From contig NC_135567.1 of NCBI RefSeq assembly GCF_964340395.1, positions 1,143,109 to 1,200,608 on the forward strand: DNA of 57,500 bases, in the 5' to 3' direction. The stretch is from Glandiceps talaboti (lineage: Eukaryota; Hemichordata; Enteropneusta; Spengelidae). The notes below the pieces were generated by a model that saw only the letters and a program-made list of their open reading frames with translations, did not search any database and was not told where the DNA came from. Of this stretch, positions 27,101 to 38,600 are shown piece after piece. Positions within the stretch are counted from its first letter, which is position 1. Each line of letters starts with the position of its first letter. The translations under genes were made by a program, and so were the position numbers.

Positions 27101-30100
27101 TAAACCAACTTAATCTAATGTATGTTATATTAAACCAACTTAATCTAATGTATGTAATATTAAACCAACTTAATCCAATGTATGTTATATTAAACCAACT
27201 TAATCTGATGTATGTTATATTAAACCAACTTAATCTAATGTATGTTATATTAAACCAACTTAATCTAATGTATGTTATATTAAACCAACTTAATCCAATG
27301 TTATATTAAACCAACTTAATCTAATGTATGTTATATAAAACCAACTTAATCCAATGTATGTTATATTAAACCAACTTAATCTAATGTATGTTATATTAAA
27401 CCAACTTAATCCAATGTATGTTATATTAAACCAACTTAATCCAATGTATGTTATATTAAACCAACTTAATCCAATGTACGTTATATTAAACCAACTTAAT
27501 CTAATGTATGTTATATTAAACCAACTTAATCCAATGTATGTTATATTAAACCAACTTAATCTAATGTATGTTATATTAAACCAACTTAATCTAATGTATG
27601 TTATATTAAACCAACTTAATCCAATGTATGTTATATTAAACCAACTTAATCCAATGTATGTTATATTAAACCAACTTAATCTAATGTATGTAATATTAAA
27701 CCAACTTAATCTAATGTATGTTATATTAAACCAACTTAATCCAATGTACGTTATATTAAACCAACTTAATCTAATGTATGTTATATTAAACCAACTTAAT
27801 CCAATGTATGTTATATTAAACCAACTTAATCTGATGTTTGTTATATTAAACCAACTGAATCTGATGTATGTTATATTAAACTAACTTAATCTAATGTATG
27901 TTATATTAAACCAATTAATCCAATGTATGTTATATTAAACCACTTAATCTAATGTATGTTATATTAAACCAACTTAATCTAATGTATGTTATATTAAACC
28001 AACTTAATCTAATGTATGTTATATTAAACCAACTTAATCCAATGTATGTTATATTAAACCAACTTAATCCAATGTATGTTATATTAAACCAACTTAATCT
28101 AATGTATGTTATATTAAACCAACTTAATCTAATGTATGTTATATTAAACCAACTTAATCTAATGTATGTTATATTAAACCAACTTAATCTAATGTATGTT
28201 ATATTAAACCAACTTAATCCAATGTATGTTATATTAAACCAACTTAATCTAATGTATGTTATATTAAACCAACTTAATCCAATGTATGTTATATTAAACC
28301 AACTTAATCTAATGTATGTTATATTAAACCAACTTAATCCAATGTATGTTATATTAAACCAACTTAATCTAATGTATGTTATATTAAACCAACTTAATCC
28401 AATGTATGTTATATTAAACCAACTTAATCCAATGTATGTTATATTAAACCAACTTAATCTAATGTATGTTATATTAAACCAACTTAATCTAATGTATGTT
28501 ATATTAAACCAACTTAATCTAATGTATGTTATATTAAACTAACTTAATCCAATGTATGTTATATTAAACCAACTTAATCCAATGTATGTTATATTAAACC
28601 AACTTAATCTAATGTATGTTATATTAAACCAACTTAATCCAATGTTATATTAAACCAACTTAATCTAATGTATGTTATATTAAACCAACTTAATCTAATG
28701 TATGTTATATTAAACCAACTTAATCTAATGTATGTTATATTAAACCAACTTAATCTAATGTATGTTATATTAAACCAACTTAATCTAATGTATGTTATAT
28801 TAAACCAACTTAATCTAATGTATGTTATATTAAACTAACTTAATCTAATGTATGTTATATTAAACCAACTTAATCTAATGTATGTTATATTAAACCAACT
28901 TAATCTAATGTATGTTATATTAAACCAACTTAATCCAATGTATGTTATATTAAACTAACTTAATCTAATGTATGTTATATTAAACCAACTTAATCTAATG
29001 TATGTAATATTAAACTAACTTAATCTAATGTATGTTATATTAAACCAACTTAATCTAATGTATGTTATATTAAACCAACTTAATCTAATGTATGTTATAT
29101 TAAACCAACTTAATCTAATGTATGTTATATTAAACCAACTTAATCCAATGTATGTTATATTAAACCAACTTAATCCAATGTATGTTATATTAAACTAACT
29201 TAATCTAATGTATGTTATATTAAACCAACTTAATCTAATGTATGTTATATTAAACCAACTTAATCTAATGTATGTTATATTAAACCAACTTAATCCAATG
29301 TTATATTAAACCAACTTAATCTAATGTATGTTATATTAAACCAACTTAATCTAATGTATGTTATATTAAACCAACTTAATCCAATGTTATATTAAACCAA
29401 CTTAATCCAATGTATGTTATATTAAACCAACTTAATCCAATGTATGTTATATTAAACCAACTTAATCTAATGTATGTTATATTAAACCAACTTAATCTAA
29501 TGTATGTTATATTAAACCAACTTAATCCAATGTTATATTAAACCAACTTAATCTAATGTATGTTATATTAAACCAACTTAATCTAATGTATGTTATATTA
29601 AACCAACTTAATCTAATGTATGTTATATTAAACCAACTTAATCTGATGTATGTTATATTAAACCAACTTAATCCAATGTATGTTATATTAAACCAACTTA
29701 ATCTAATGTATGTTATATTAAACTAACTTAATCTAATGTATGTTATATTAAACCAACTTAATCCAATGTATGTTATATAAAACCAACTTAATCCAATGTA
29801 TGTTATATTAAACTAACTTAATCCAATGTTTGTTATATTAAACCAACTTAATCTAATGTATGTTATATTAAACCAACTTAATCCAATGTATGTTATATTA
29901 AACCAACTTAATCCAATGTATGTTATATTAAACTAACTTAATCCAATGTATGTTATATTAAACCAACTTAATCCAATGTATGTTATATTAAACCAACTTA
30001 ATCCAATGTATGTTATATTAAACTAACTTAATCCAATGTATGTTATATTAAACTAACTTAATCCAATGTATGTTATATTAAACCAACTTAATCCAATGTA

Positions 30101-31485
30101 TGTTATATTAAACCAACTTAATCCAATGTATGTTATATTAAACTAACTTAATCCAATGTTATATTAAACCAACTTAATCTAATGTATGTTATATTAAACT
30201 AACTTAATCTAATGTATGTTATATTAAACCAACTTAATCCAATGTATGTTATATTAAACCAACTTAATCTAATGTATGTTATATTAAACCAACTTAATCT
30301 AATGTATGTTATATTAAACCAACTTAATCTAATGTATGTTATATTAAACCAACTTAATCCAATGTATGTTATATTAAACCAACTTAATCTAATGTATGTT
30401 ATATTAAACCAACTTAATCCAATGTATGTTATATTAAACCAACTTAATCCAATGTTATATTAAACCAACTTAATCTAATGTATGTTATATTAAACCAACT
30501 TAATCCAATGTATGTTATATTAAACCAACTTAATCTAATGTATGTTATATTAAACTAACTTAATCTAATGTATGTTATATTAAACCAACTTAATCCAATG
30601 TATGTTATATTAAACCAACTTAATCTAATGTATGTTATATTAAACCAACTTAATCTAATGTATGTTATATTAAACTAACTTAATCCAATGTATGTTATAT
30701 TAAACCAACTTAATCTAATGTATGTTATATTAAACCAACTTAATCTAATGTATGTTATATTAAACCAACTTAATCTAATGTATGTTATATTAAACCAACT
30801 TAATCTAATGTATGTTATATTAAACCAACTTAATCTAATGTATGTTATATTAAACCAACTTAATCTAATGTATGTTATATTAAACCAACTTAATCTAATG
30901 TATGTTATATTAAACCAACTTAATCCAATGTATGTTATATTAAACCAACTTAATCCAATGTATGTTATATTAAACTAACTTAATCTAATGTATGTTATAT
31001 TAAACCAACTTAATCCAATGTATGTTATATTAAACCAACTTAATCTAATGTATGTTATATTAAACCAACTTAATCCAATGTATGTTATATTAAACCAACT
31101 TAATCTAATGTATGTTATATTAAACCAACTTAATCTAATGTATGTTATATTAAACTAACTTAATCTAATGTATGTTATATTAAACCAACTTAATCTAATG
31201 TATGTTATATTAAACTAACTTAATCCAATGTATGTTATATTAAACCAACTTAATCTAATGTATGTTATATTAAACTAACTTAATCCAATGTATGTTATAT
31301 TAAACCAACTTAATCTAATGTATGTTATATTAAACTAACTTAATCCAATGTATGTTATATTAAACCAACTTAATCCAATGTATGTTATATTAAACCAACT
31401 GAATCTGATGTACGTTATATTAAGCCAACTGAATCTGATGTACGTTATATTAAACCAACTTAATACAATGTTTGTTATATTACAG
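21151..31485 (+). repeat. 30-bp minisatellite filling a whole intron
   Basis: About 344 copies of a 30-bp unit made of taatccaatgtatg and ttatattaaaccaact. The array starts 15 nt after the donor GTAAGT at 21136, and its last copy runs into the acceptor at 31485, where ttatattaaacc has become ttatattacagg. The main variants are ccaat versus ctaat, aaaccaac versus aaactaac, and gtatgttat versus gtatgtaat, gtttgttat or gtacgttat. Several units lack 4 bp (tatg lost, for example near 24703, 25238, 25445, 27300, 28645 and 29300). The unit contains GTATGT and a branch-point-like ACTTAAT but no AG. One frame encodes MYVILNQLNP/L without stops until an aaactaac unit or a deletion. Confidence 0.97.
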
Positions 31486-31665
31486 GATAACTCTGACAGT
31501 TCAGCTGCCAAGGATCTGGAAAAACAGCTGCAAGAAGCTCAGAAACAAGCAGAAAAATATAAACAACAGTTAGAACAGAAACAGTTAGAAGCTGAAACAT
31601 ATAAACAGAAATTAGAACAAATATCAAATCAACACAGTCCATCATCATCAACATCTGACCTATAA
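31486..31665 (+). CDS. GABPB: GABPB last exon: C-terminal coiled coil and stop
   Basis: The terminal exon encodes 59 residues and TAA at 31663-31665. After an acidic/serine start (DNSDSSAAKD) comes a coiled coil of about 36 residues with leucine, alanine, tyrosine and isoleucine at 4-3 spacing, including KQLQEAQKQAEKYKQQL and AETYKQKLEQI. It parallels the EANREAQKYRQQL...AEAYRQKLE helix of vertebrate GABPB1, which mediates beta-beta dimerisation and so the alpha2-beta2 heterotetramer. A Ser-rich tail, SPSSSTSDL, ends the protein. The acceptor is TACAG at 31481-31485, formed by a diverged last copy of the 30-bp intronic repeat. A likely branch point is TTAAT at 31460-31464, 22 nt upstream. Together the four exons give 224 codons in one frame. 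The ankyrin-repeat part is outside the window. Confidence 0.93.
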   Translation, partial: DNSDSSAAKDLEKQLQEAQKQAEKYKQQLEQKQLEAETYKQKLEQISNQHSPSSSTSDL

Positions 31666-31789
31666 CCTGTTATTAATGTGAAATTTGACCTTTAACCTAG
31701 GAATCCTTGACCTTTCAACTGATCATGTGACACCCTGCATTGTATCCTGTAAACCTATTTGCATCTCTGAGAAGTTAATCAATCAGATT

Positions 31790-32830
31790 TTGATGATGTC
31801 ATAACATTGAATTCACAGATATGATGTCATAACATCAAATTCACAGATATGATGTCATAACATTGAATTCACATATATGGTGTCATAGTATCAAATTCAC
31901 AGATATGATGTCATAACATTGAATTCACAGATATGATGTCATAGTATCAAATTCACAGATATGATGTCATAACATTGAATTCACATATATGGTGTCATAG
32001 TATCAAATTCACAGATATGATGTCATAACATTGAATTCACAGATATGATGTCATAGTATCAAATTCACAGATATGATGTCATAACATTGAATTCACAGAT
32101 ATGATGTCATAACATTGAATTCACAGATATGATGTCATAACATCAAATTCACAGATATGGTGTCATAGTATCAAATTCACAGATATGATGTCATAGTATC
32201 GAATTCACAGATATGTCATAACATCAAATTCACATATATGATGTCATAACATCAAATTCACAGATATGATGTCATAACATCGAATTCACAGATATGATGT
32301 CATAACATCAAATTCACAGATATGATGTCATAACATCAAATTCACAGATATGATGTCATAACATCAAATTCACAGATATGATGTCATAACATCAAATTCA
32401 CAGATATGATGTCATAGTATCGAATTCACAGATATGTCATAACATCAAATTCACAGATATGATGTCATAACATCAAATTCACAGATATGATGTCATAGTA
32501 TCAAATTCACAGATATTATATAACATCAAATTCACAGATATGATGTCATAGTATCGAATTCACAGATATGTCATAACATCAAATTCACATATATGATGTC
32601 ATAACATCAAATTCACAGATATGATGTCATAACATTGAATTCACAGATATGATGTCATAGTATCAAATTCACATATATGATGTCATAACATCAAATTCAC
32701 ATATATGATGTCATAACATTGAATTCACATATATGATGTCATAACATTGAATTCACAGATATGATGTCATAACATCGAATTCACATATATGATGTCATAA
32801 CATCAAATTCACAGATATGATGTCATAGTA
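31790..32830. repeat. 28-bp minisatellite (presumed 3' UTR)
   Basis: About 37 copies of a 28-bp unit containing tatgatgtcataacatc and aaattcacaga. Main variants are cataacatc, cataacatt and catagtatc, and agatatga, atatatga and agatatgg. A few units are shortened, for example agatatgtcataac near 32212, 32430 and 32565. The core TATGA-TG-TCATA is a 5-bp dyad, and TGATGTCA is one base from a CRE/ATF site. Confidence 0.95.
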
Positions 32831-32925
32831 TAATTGAGATGATAGGATATATTGGATGAAATGTTTTGTATATTTTGCAAACAATTTGTTATCTCATGTA
32901 AATACTATTTTATTCACTGAAAGAC

Positions 32926-32931
32926 AGTAAA
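32926..32931 (+). terminator. GABPB: Candidate polyadenylation signal AGTAAA
   Basis: AGTAAA is a common variant of the polyadenylation hexamer. TGTA occurs upstream (near 32867 and 32897) and ttcttgttttta lies about 10-20 nt downstream. It is the only reasonable candidate in the first 1.3 kb after the stop, but it is weak on its own. Confidence 0.35.
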
Positions 32932-32954
32932 GTACTCATTTCTTGTTTTTATTA

Positions 32955-33006
32955 GCGCAACTGAACTGAGCTTCAGTAGTACAATAGGGATCGCCCAGCG
33001 TCTGTC

Positions 33007-33047
<41 letters not shown>

Positions 33048-33101
33048 GTGTGTGTTTGTGTGTGTGTGTGTGTGTGTGTAGATATGTGTGTGTTTGTGTG
33101 T

Positions 33102-33138
<37 letters not shown>

Positions 33139-35630
33139 CAACTTAAAGTCAAAAACGGCTGAAATGATTGCCATGATATTTGGTTGGTCCATTACCTTAG
33201 TGTCTAGTTGAGAAATTGTTCAAATGAAAATGATCTTGCCACCGGTTTGTGATTTGGGTAAAAAAATGTGAATTTTGGTTAAAAAACTGAAACTCAAAAA
33301 CTACCGGGCAGATTATGCCGAAATTTGGGTGAAACGTTCTTCAGGGTGTTTTTCCTAAGAATTGTTCGATGATATGCAAATTAGGGCTAAAATGTGTCTT
33401 TTTGGTCAAAAATCTATAATTCCAAAACCACTGAGCAGATTGGGCTGAAATTTAATGGGAATGCATCTAGGGATGTATGGACAAAGAAATATTATAAGCA
33501 TACAATGATTCCATGAGTGATATGCAAATTAGGTGTAAAATGTTCATTTTTGGTCAAAAAACGTATATCTCAAAAAGTACTTGGTCACTGAGTCTGAAAC
33601 TTGGTGAGATGTTTCTGAAAGTGTTATTCTGCAGATTTTCTTCTAAACATTTTGGCAAAATTGGCCCTAGCAACCATGACCACACCCTTAGCAACAACCA
33701 AATGGCAATATATTTTGGTCAAATAACAGCATCATCTGGTAGGCAAGTGAGTAGACATTCAAAAAATGTATGCAAATACCCTAGCAACCATGACCACGCC
33801 CATAGCAACAGCCAAACGGTGGTGTATTTCACAAAGATAACAGGAATTAATAGACAATTGAATAAACATTCAAAAATGTATGCAAATGTGCCTAGCAACA
33901 AGACCAAGCCATAGCAACAGCCAAATAATCACATATATTGCAGGAATAGAAAGACAATTCAGCAAATGAACACCTATTGTTAGCATGGACTAGCATATTG
34001 GTGGGTGGTTGTGTGGGTGGGTGTAAACAACTTGAAGTCAAAAACCGCTGGACCAATTGCCATGATACGTGGTGGGTATATTACCTTTGGTGTCAAGTTG
34101 GGAAAGTGCTCAAAACAAAATGATCTTACCACCGGTGTGTGATTTGGGTCAAAAAATGTGATTTTTGGTCAAAAAACTTAAACTCCAAAACTACTCAGCA
34201 GATCAATCTGAAATTTGGTGGGAACATTCTTAGGTGTGTTCAGATAAAGAATTGTTCATGACATGAAGACCCCATCAGTGATATGCAAATTAGGTCTAAA
34301 ATGTGTCTTTTTTGTCAAAAATATATAGTTCCGAAAGACTGAGCAGATTAAGCTGAAAGTTGATGGGGATGCATCAGGGGATGTGTAGATGAAGCTGTAT
34401 TCATGAGGTGATGATTCCTTCAGTGATATGCAAATTAGGTCTAAAAATCTCAATTTTGGTCAAAAACGTATATTGTGAAACTGCATGGTGATTGGGTTGA
34501 AACATTTCAACATAATTGGCCCTAGCAACCATGGTCATGCCCTTAGCAACAGTGAAATGACGATGCATATTACAAAAGATAACAATAGGGATGGGTAGGT
34601 AAGTGACTAAGTTTCACAAAATGTATAGAAATATGCCTAGCAACAGGACCACGCCCATAGCAACAGCTAAATGATGGTTTATATTGAAAAGATGAAAAGT
34701 GGGGGGAAGGGTAGGCAAGTTAATACAGATTCCAAAAATGTATGCAAATATCGCTACCAACAAGACCATGTCCATAGCAACAGCCAAATACAGTTGTGCT
34801 ACAATGCCATTGGTGCTATTTTTGGTTAAAAAAAACTTAAACTCATAAATAACCTGGCAGACTGGTCAATTATAAGGTGGATAGTTTTATTGATGTGTAT
34901 ATATAATTTACAAAGATAACAACTTTGTTGAACAAGCATGTGAATAAACATTCAAACATGTTTGCAAATATGCCTACCAGCAAGACAAAGCCCATAGCAA
35001 AAATGAAATATAGTGCATATTCTGTGAGTAACAAATATGGATTGGCGTGTTGATAAACAATTTTTTAGCTCTGCTGTCGGTGACAGCTGTGCCAAGCTTC
35101 AAGGTTAAGTTGATTTTCCGTTGGTGTCTTTTTTCCGTTGGTGTCTTGTCATCTCTCAACTTTTCTTCTTTTATCTTCTCTAAAATTGAATGATCAATTC
35201 ACCTGAAATTTGTTGTGTCTTGGAATTTGTTGTGTCTTGGAATTTGTTGTGTCTTGGAATGAGCAGATATATTTGTTCAAGACAAGTGGGTTATTAATAT
35301 GCAAATTGTCTAAGAATGTTTGTACAATGGTGACTATAATATAAAAGTACAAGATTTTACCAATTTTCTGTGTGAAATGTGTGTGAGTCATCATATGAAA
35401 CTACTAACCACTTTATTACATTACTAAAACAAAACTTCATAGTGGAAGAGCTGAATAACAGAACCGCTTCAACATATGTTACAAAAACAAACCAAAAAAA
35501 CAGCAGAAGTATTCTGATCGATAGGTCACTTGTTTGAATATCACAAATTTTATATGCCTAGCAACAAGACACCTATAGCAACAGCCAACCACAGTTGTGC
35601 TACAATGCCATTGACACATTTTTAGTCCTC
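32955..35630 (-). mobile_element. Degenerate pearl/HINE-like (Helentron-related) element, inverted
   Basis: The stretch has the layout of a non-autonomous pearl/HINE element read on the minus strand. From the left there is a 6-bp-stem hairpin (ACTGAA/TTCAGT, 32960-32977), a tgtctgtc-to-(TG)n microsatellite, then diverged subrepeats. The sequence next to the microsatellite (34038-34072) matches the reverse complement of 42381-42415 in the second element at about 25 of 35 positions by eye. Subrepeats include caaattaggtctaaaat (33380, 33526, 34284, 34431) and a 112-116-bp module containing cctagcaacaagaccacgcc (near 33668, 33779, 33891, 34521, 34637, 34752, 34973 and 35557). A block from about 33134 recurs at 34024. 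A GCTGTC-GGT-GACAGC hairpin near 35072-35088 could be the other end. No transposase or Rep/helicase ORF is seen. Exact ends are uncertain. Confidence 0.5.
33001..33135. repeat. (TG)n microsatellite
   Basis: A tgtctgtc start followed by about 120 bp of TG repeats broken by tagatatg and tttgtg. It sits at the microsatellite position of the HINE-like element. Confidence 0.95.
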
Positions 35631-35689
35631 AGATATTGTTTTATATTATAAGTAGTGTTTTAATTGTCTTGTGAAATATGTATGCACTA
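35100..35689. other. Low-complexity spacer with short duplications
   Basis: No gene is seen. It holds ccgttggtgtctttt twice (35119, 35137), three copies of a 17-bp unit ttgttgtgtcttggaa (35208-35260), and at about 35557-35625 a fragment of the cctagcaac module of the neighbouring element. Confidence 0.6.
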
Positions 35690-38600
35690 ACTAGTTGTTA
35701 ACTATGGCTATAGTTGGTTACAATAGTTAGGTCTCTATACAATACAACTACTAGTTGTTAACTATGGCTATAGTTGGTTACAATAGTTAGGTCTCTATAC
35801 AATACAACTACTAGTTGTTAACTATAGCTATAGTTGGTTACAATAGTTAGATCTCTATACAATACAACTACTAGTTGTTAACTATAGCTATAGTTGGTTA
35901 CAATAGTTAGATCTCTATACAATACAACTACTAGTTGTTAACTATAGCTATAGTTGGTTACAATAGTTAGATCTCTATACAATACAACTACTAGTTGTTA
36001 ACTATGGCTATAGTTGGTTATAATAGTTAGATCTCTATACAATACAACTACTAGTTGTTAACTATAGCTATAGTTGGTTACAATAGTTAGATCTCTATAC
36101 AATACAACTACTAGTTGTTAACTATAGCTATAGTTGGTTATAATAGTTAGATCTCTATACAATACAACTACTAGTTGTTAACTATGGCTATAGTTGGTTA
36201 CAATAGTTAGATCTCTATACAATACAACTACTAGTTGTTAACTATAGCTATAGTTGGTTACAATAGTTAGATCTCTATACAATACAACTACTAGTTGTTA
36301 ACTATAGCTATAGTTGGTTACAATAGTTAGATCTCTATACAATACAACTACTAGTTGTTAACTATAGCTATAGTTGGTTACAATAGTTAGATCTCTATAC
36401 AATACAACTACTAGTTGTTAACTATAGCTATAGTTGGTTATAATAGTTAGATCTCTATACAATACAACTACTAGTTGTTAACTATAGCTATAGTTGGTTA
36501 CAATAGTTAGATCTCTATACAATACAACTACTAGTTGTTAACTATGGCTATAGTTGGTTACAATAGTTAGATCTCTATACAATACAACTACTAGTTGTTA
36601 ACTATAGCTATAGTTGGTTATAATAGTTAGATCTCTATACAATACAACTACTAGTTGTTAACTATAGCTATAGTTGGTTACAATAGTTAGGTCTCTATAC
36701 AATACAACTACTAGTTGTTAACTATAGCTATAGTTGGTTACAATAGTTAGATCTCTATACAATACAACTACTAGTTGTTAACTATAGCTATAGTTGGTTA
36801 CAATAGTTAGATCTCTATACAATACAACTACTAGTTGTTAACTATAGCTATAGTTGGTTACAATAGTTAGATCTCTATACAATACAACTACTAGTTGTTA
36901 ACTATAGCTATAGTTGGTTACAATAGTTAGATCTCTATACAATACAACTACTAGTTGTTAACTATAGCTATAGTTGGTTATAATAGTTAGATCTCTATAC
37001 AATACAACTACTAGTTGTTAACTATAGCTATAGTTGGTTATAATAGTTAGATCTCTATACAATACAACTACTAGTTGTTAACTATAGCTATAGTTGGTTA
37101 CAATAGTTAGATCTCTATACAATACAACTACTAGTTGTTAACTATAGCTATAGTTGGTTACAATAGTTAGATCTCTATACAATACAACTACTAGTTGTTA
37201 ACTATAGCTATAGTTGGTTATAATAGTTAGATCTCTATACAATACAACTACTAGTTGTTAACTATAGCTATAGTTGGTTATAATAGTTAGGTCTCTATAC
37301 AATACAACTACTAGTTGTTAACTATAGCTATAGTTGGTTACAATAGTTAGGTCTCTATACAATACAACTACTAGTTGTTAACTATAGCTATAGTTGGTTA
37401 CAATAGTTAGATCTCTATACAATACAACTACTAGTTGTTAACTATAGCTATAGTTGGTTATAATAGTTAGATCTCTATACAATACAACTACTAGTTGTTA
37501 ACTATAGCTATAGTTGGTTACAATAGTTAGGTCTCTATACAATACAACTACTAGTTGTTAACTATAGCTATAGTTGGTTACAATAGTTAGGTCTCTATAC
37601 AATACAACTACTAGTTGTTAACTATGGCTATAGTTGGTTATAATAGTTAGATCTCTATACAATACAACTACTAGTTGTTAACTATAGCTATAGTTGGTTA
37701 CAATAGTTAGATCTCTATACAATACAACTACTAGTTGTTAACTATAGCTATAGTTGGTTATAATAGTTAGGTCTCTATACAATACAACTACTAGTTGTTA
37801 ACTATAGCTATAGTTGGTTACAATAGTTAGGTCTCTATACAATACAACTACTAGTTGTTAACTATAGCTATAGTTGGTTACAATAGTTAGATCTCTATAC
37901 AATACAACTACTAGTTGTTAACTATAGCTATAGTTGGTTACAATAGTTAGATCTCTATACAATACAACTACTAGTTGTTAACTATAGCTATAGTTGGTTA
38001 TAATAGTTAGATCTCTATACAATACAACTACTAGTTGTTAACTATAGCTATAGTTGGTTACAATAGTTAGATCTCTATACAATACAACTACTAGTTGTTA
38101 ACTATAGCTATAGTTGGTTACAATAGTTAGGTCTCTATACAATACAACTACTAGTTGTTAACTATAGCTATAGTTGGTTACAATAGTTAGGTCTCTATAC
38201 AATACAACTACTAGTTGTTAACTATAGCTATAGTTGGTTACAATAGTTAGATCTCTATACAATACAACTACTAGTTGTTAACTATAGCTATAGTTGGTTA
38301 TAATAGTTAGGTCTCTATACAATACAACTACTAGTTGTTAACTATAGCTATAGTTGGTTACAATAGTTAGATCTCTATACAATACAACTACTAGTTGTTA
38401 ACTATAGCTATAGTTGGTTATAATAGTTAGATCTCTATACAATACAACTACTAGTTGTTAACTATAGCTATAGTTGGTTATAATAGTTAGATCTCTATAC
38501 AATACAACTACTAGTTGTTAACTATAGCTATAGTTGGTTATAATAGTTAGATCTCTATACAATACAACTACTAGTTGTTAACTATAGCTATAGTTGGTTA

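Larger units (their letters stand above)
31666..32945 (+). other. GABPB: Probable 3' UTR of GABPB
   Basis: Sequence after the stop. The first 120 nt are unique and contain TGACCT three times. Most of the rest is the 28-bp array. I find no AATAAA near. The best polyadenylation candidate is AGTAAA at 32926-32931, preceded by TGTA motifs and followed by a T/GT-rich stretch, which would place cleavage near 32945. Confidence 0.4.

Noticed and set aside
21160-31440. Many open frames encoding repeated MYVILNQLNP/L, up to 196 codons
   Set aside because: They are one frame of the 30-bp intronic array. Length is set by chance ctaac units (stop) or 4-bp deletions, variation is not biased to third positions, and the region lies between a matching donor and acceptor.
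32914-33192. 92-codon minus-strand ORF with HTHTHT runs
   Set aside because: Translation of the (TG)n microsatellite.
33513-33914. 133-codon ORF inside the left HINE-like element
   Set aside because: It crosses diverged subrepeats without a consistent repeat frame and resembles no transposon protein.
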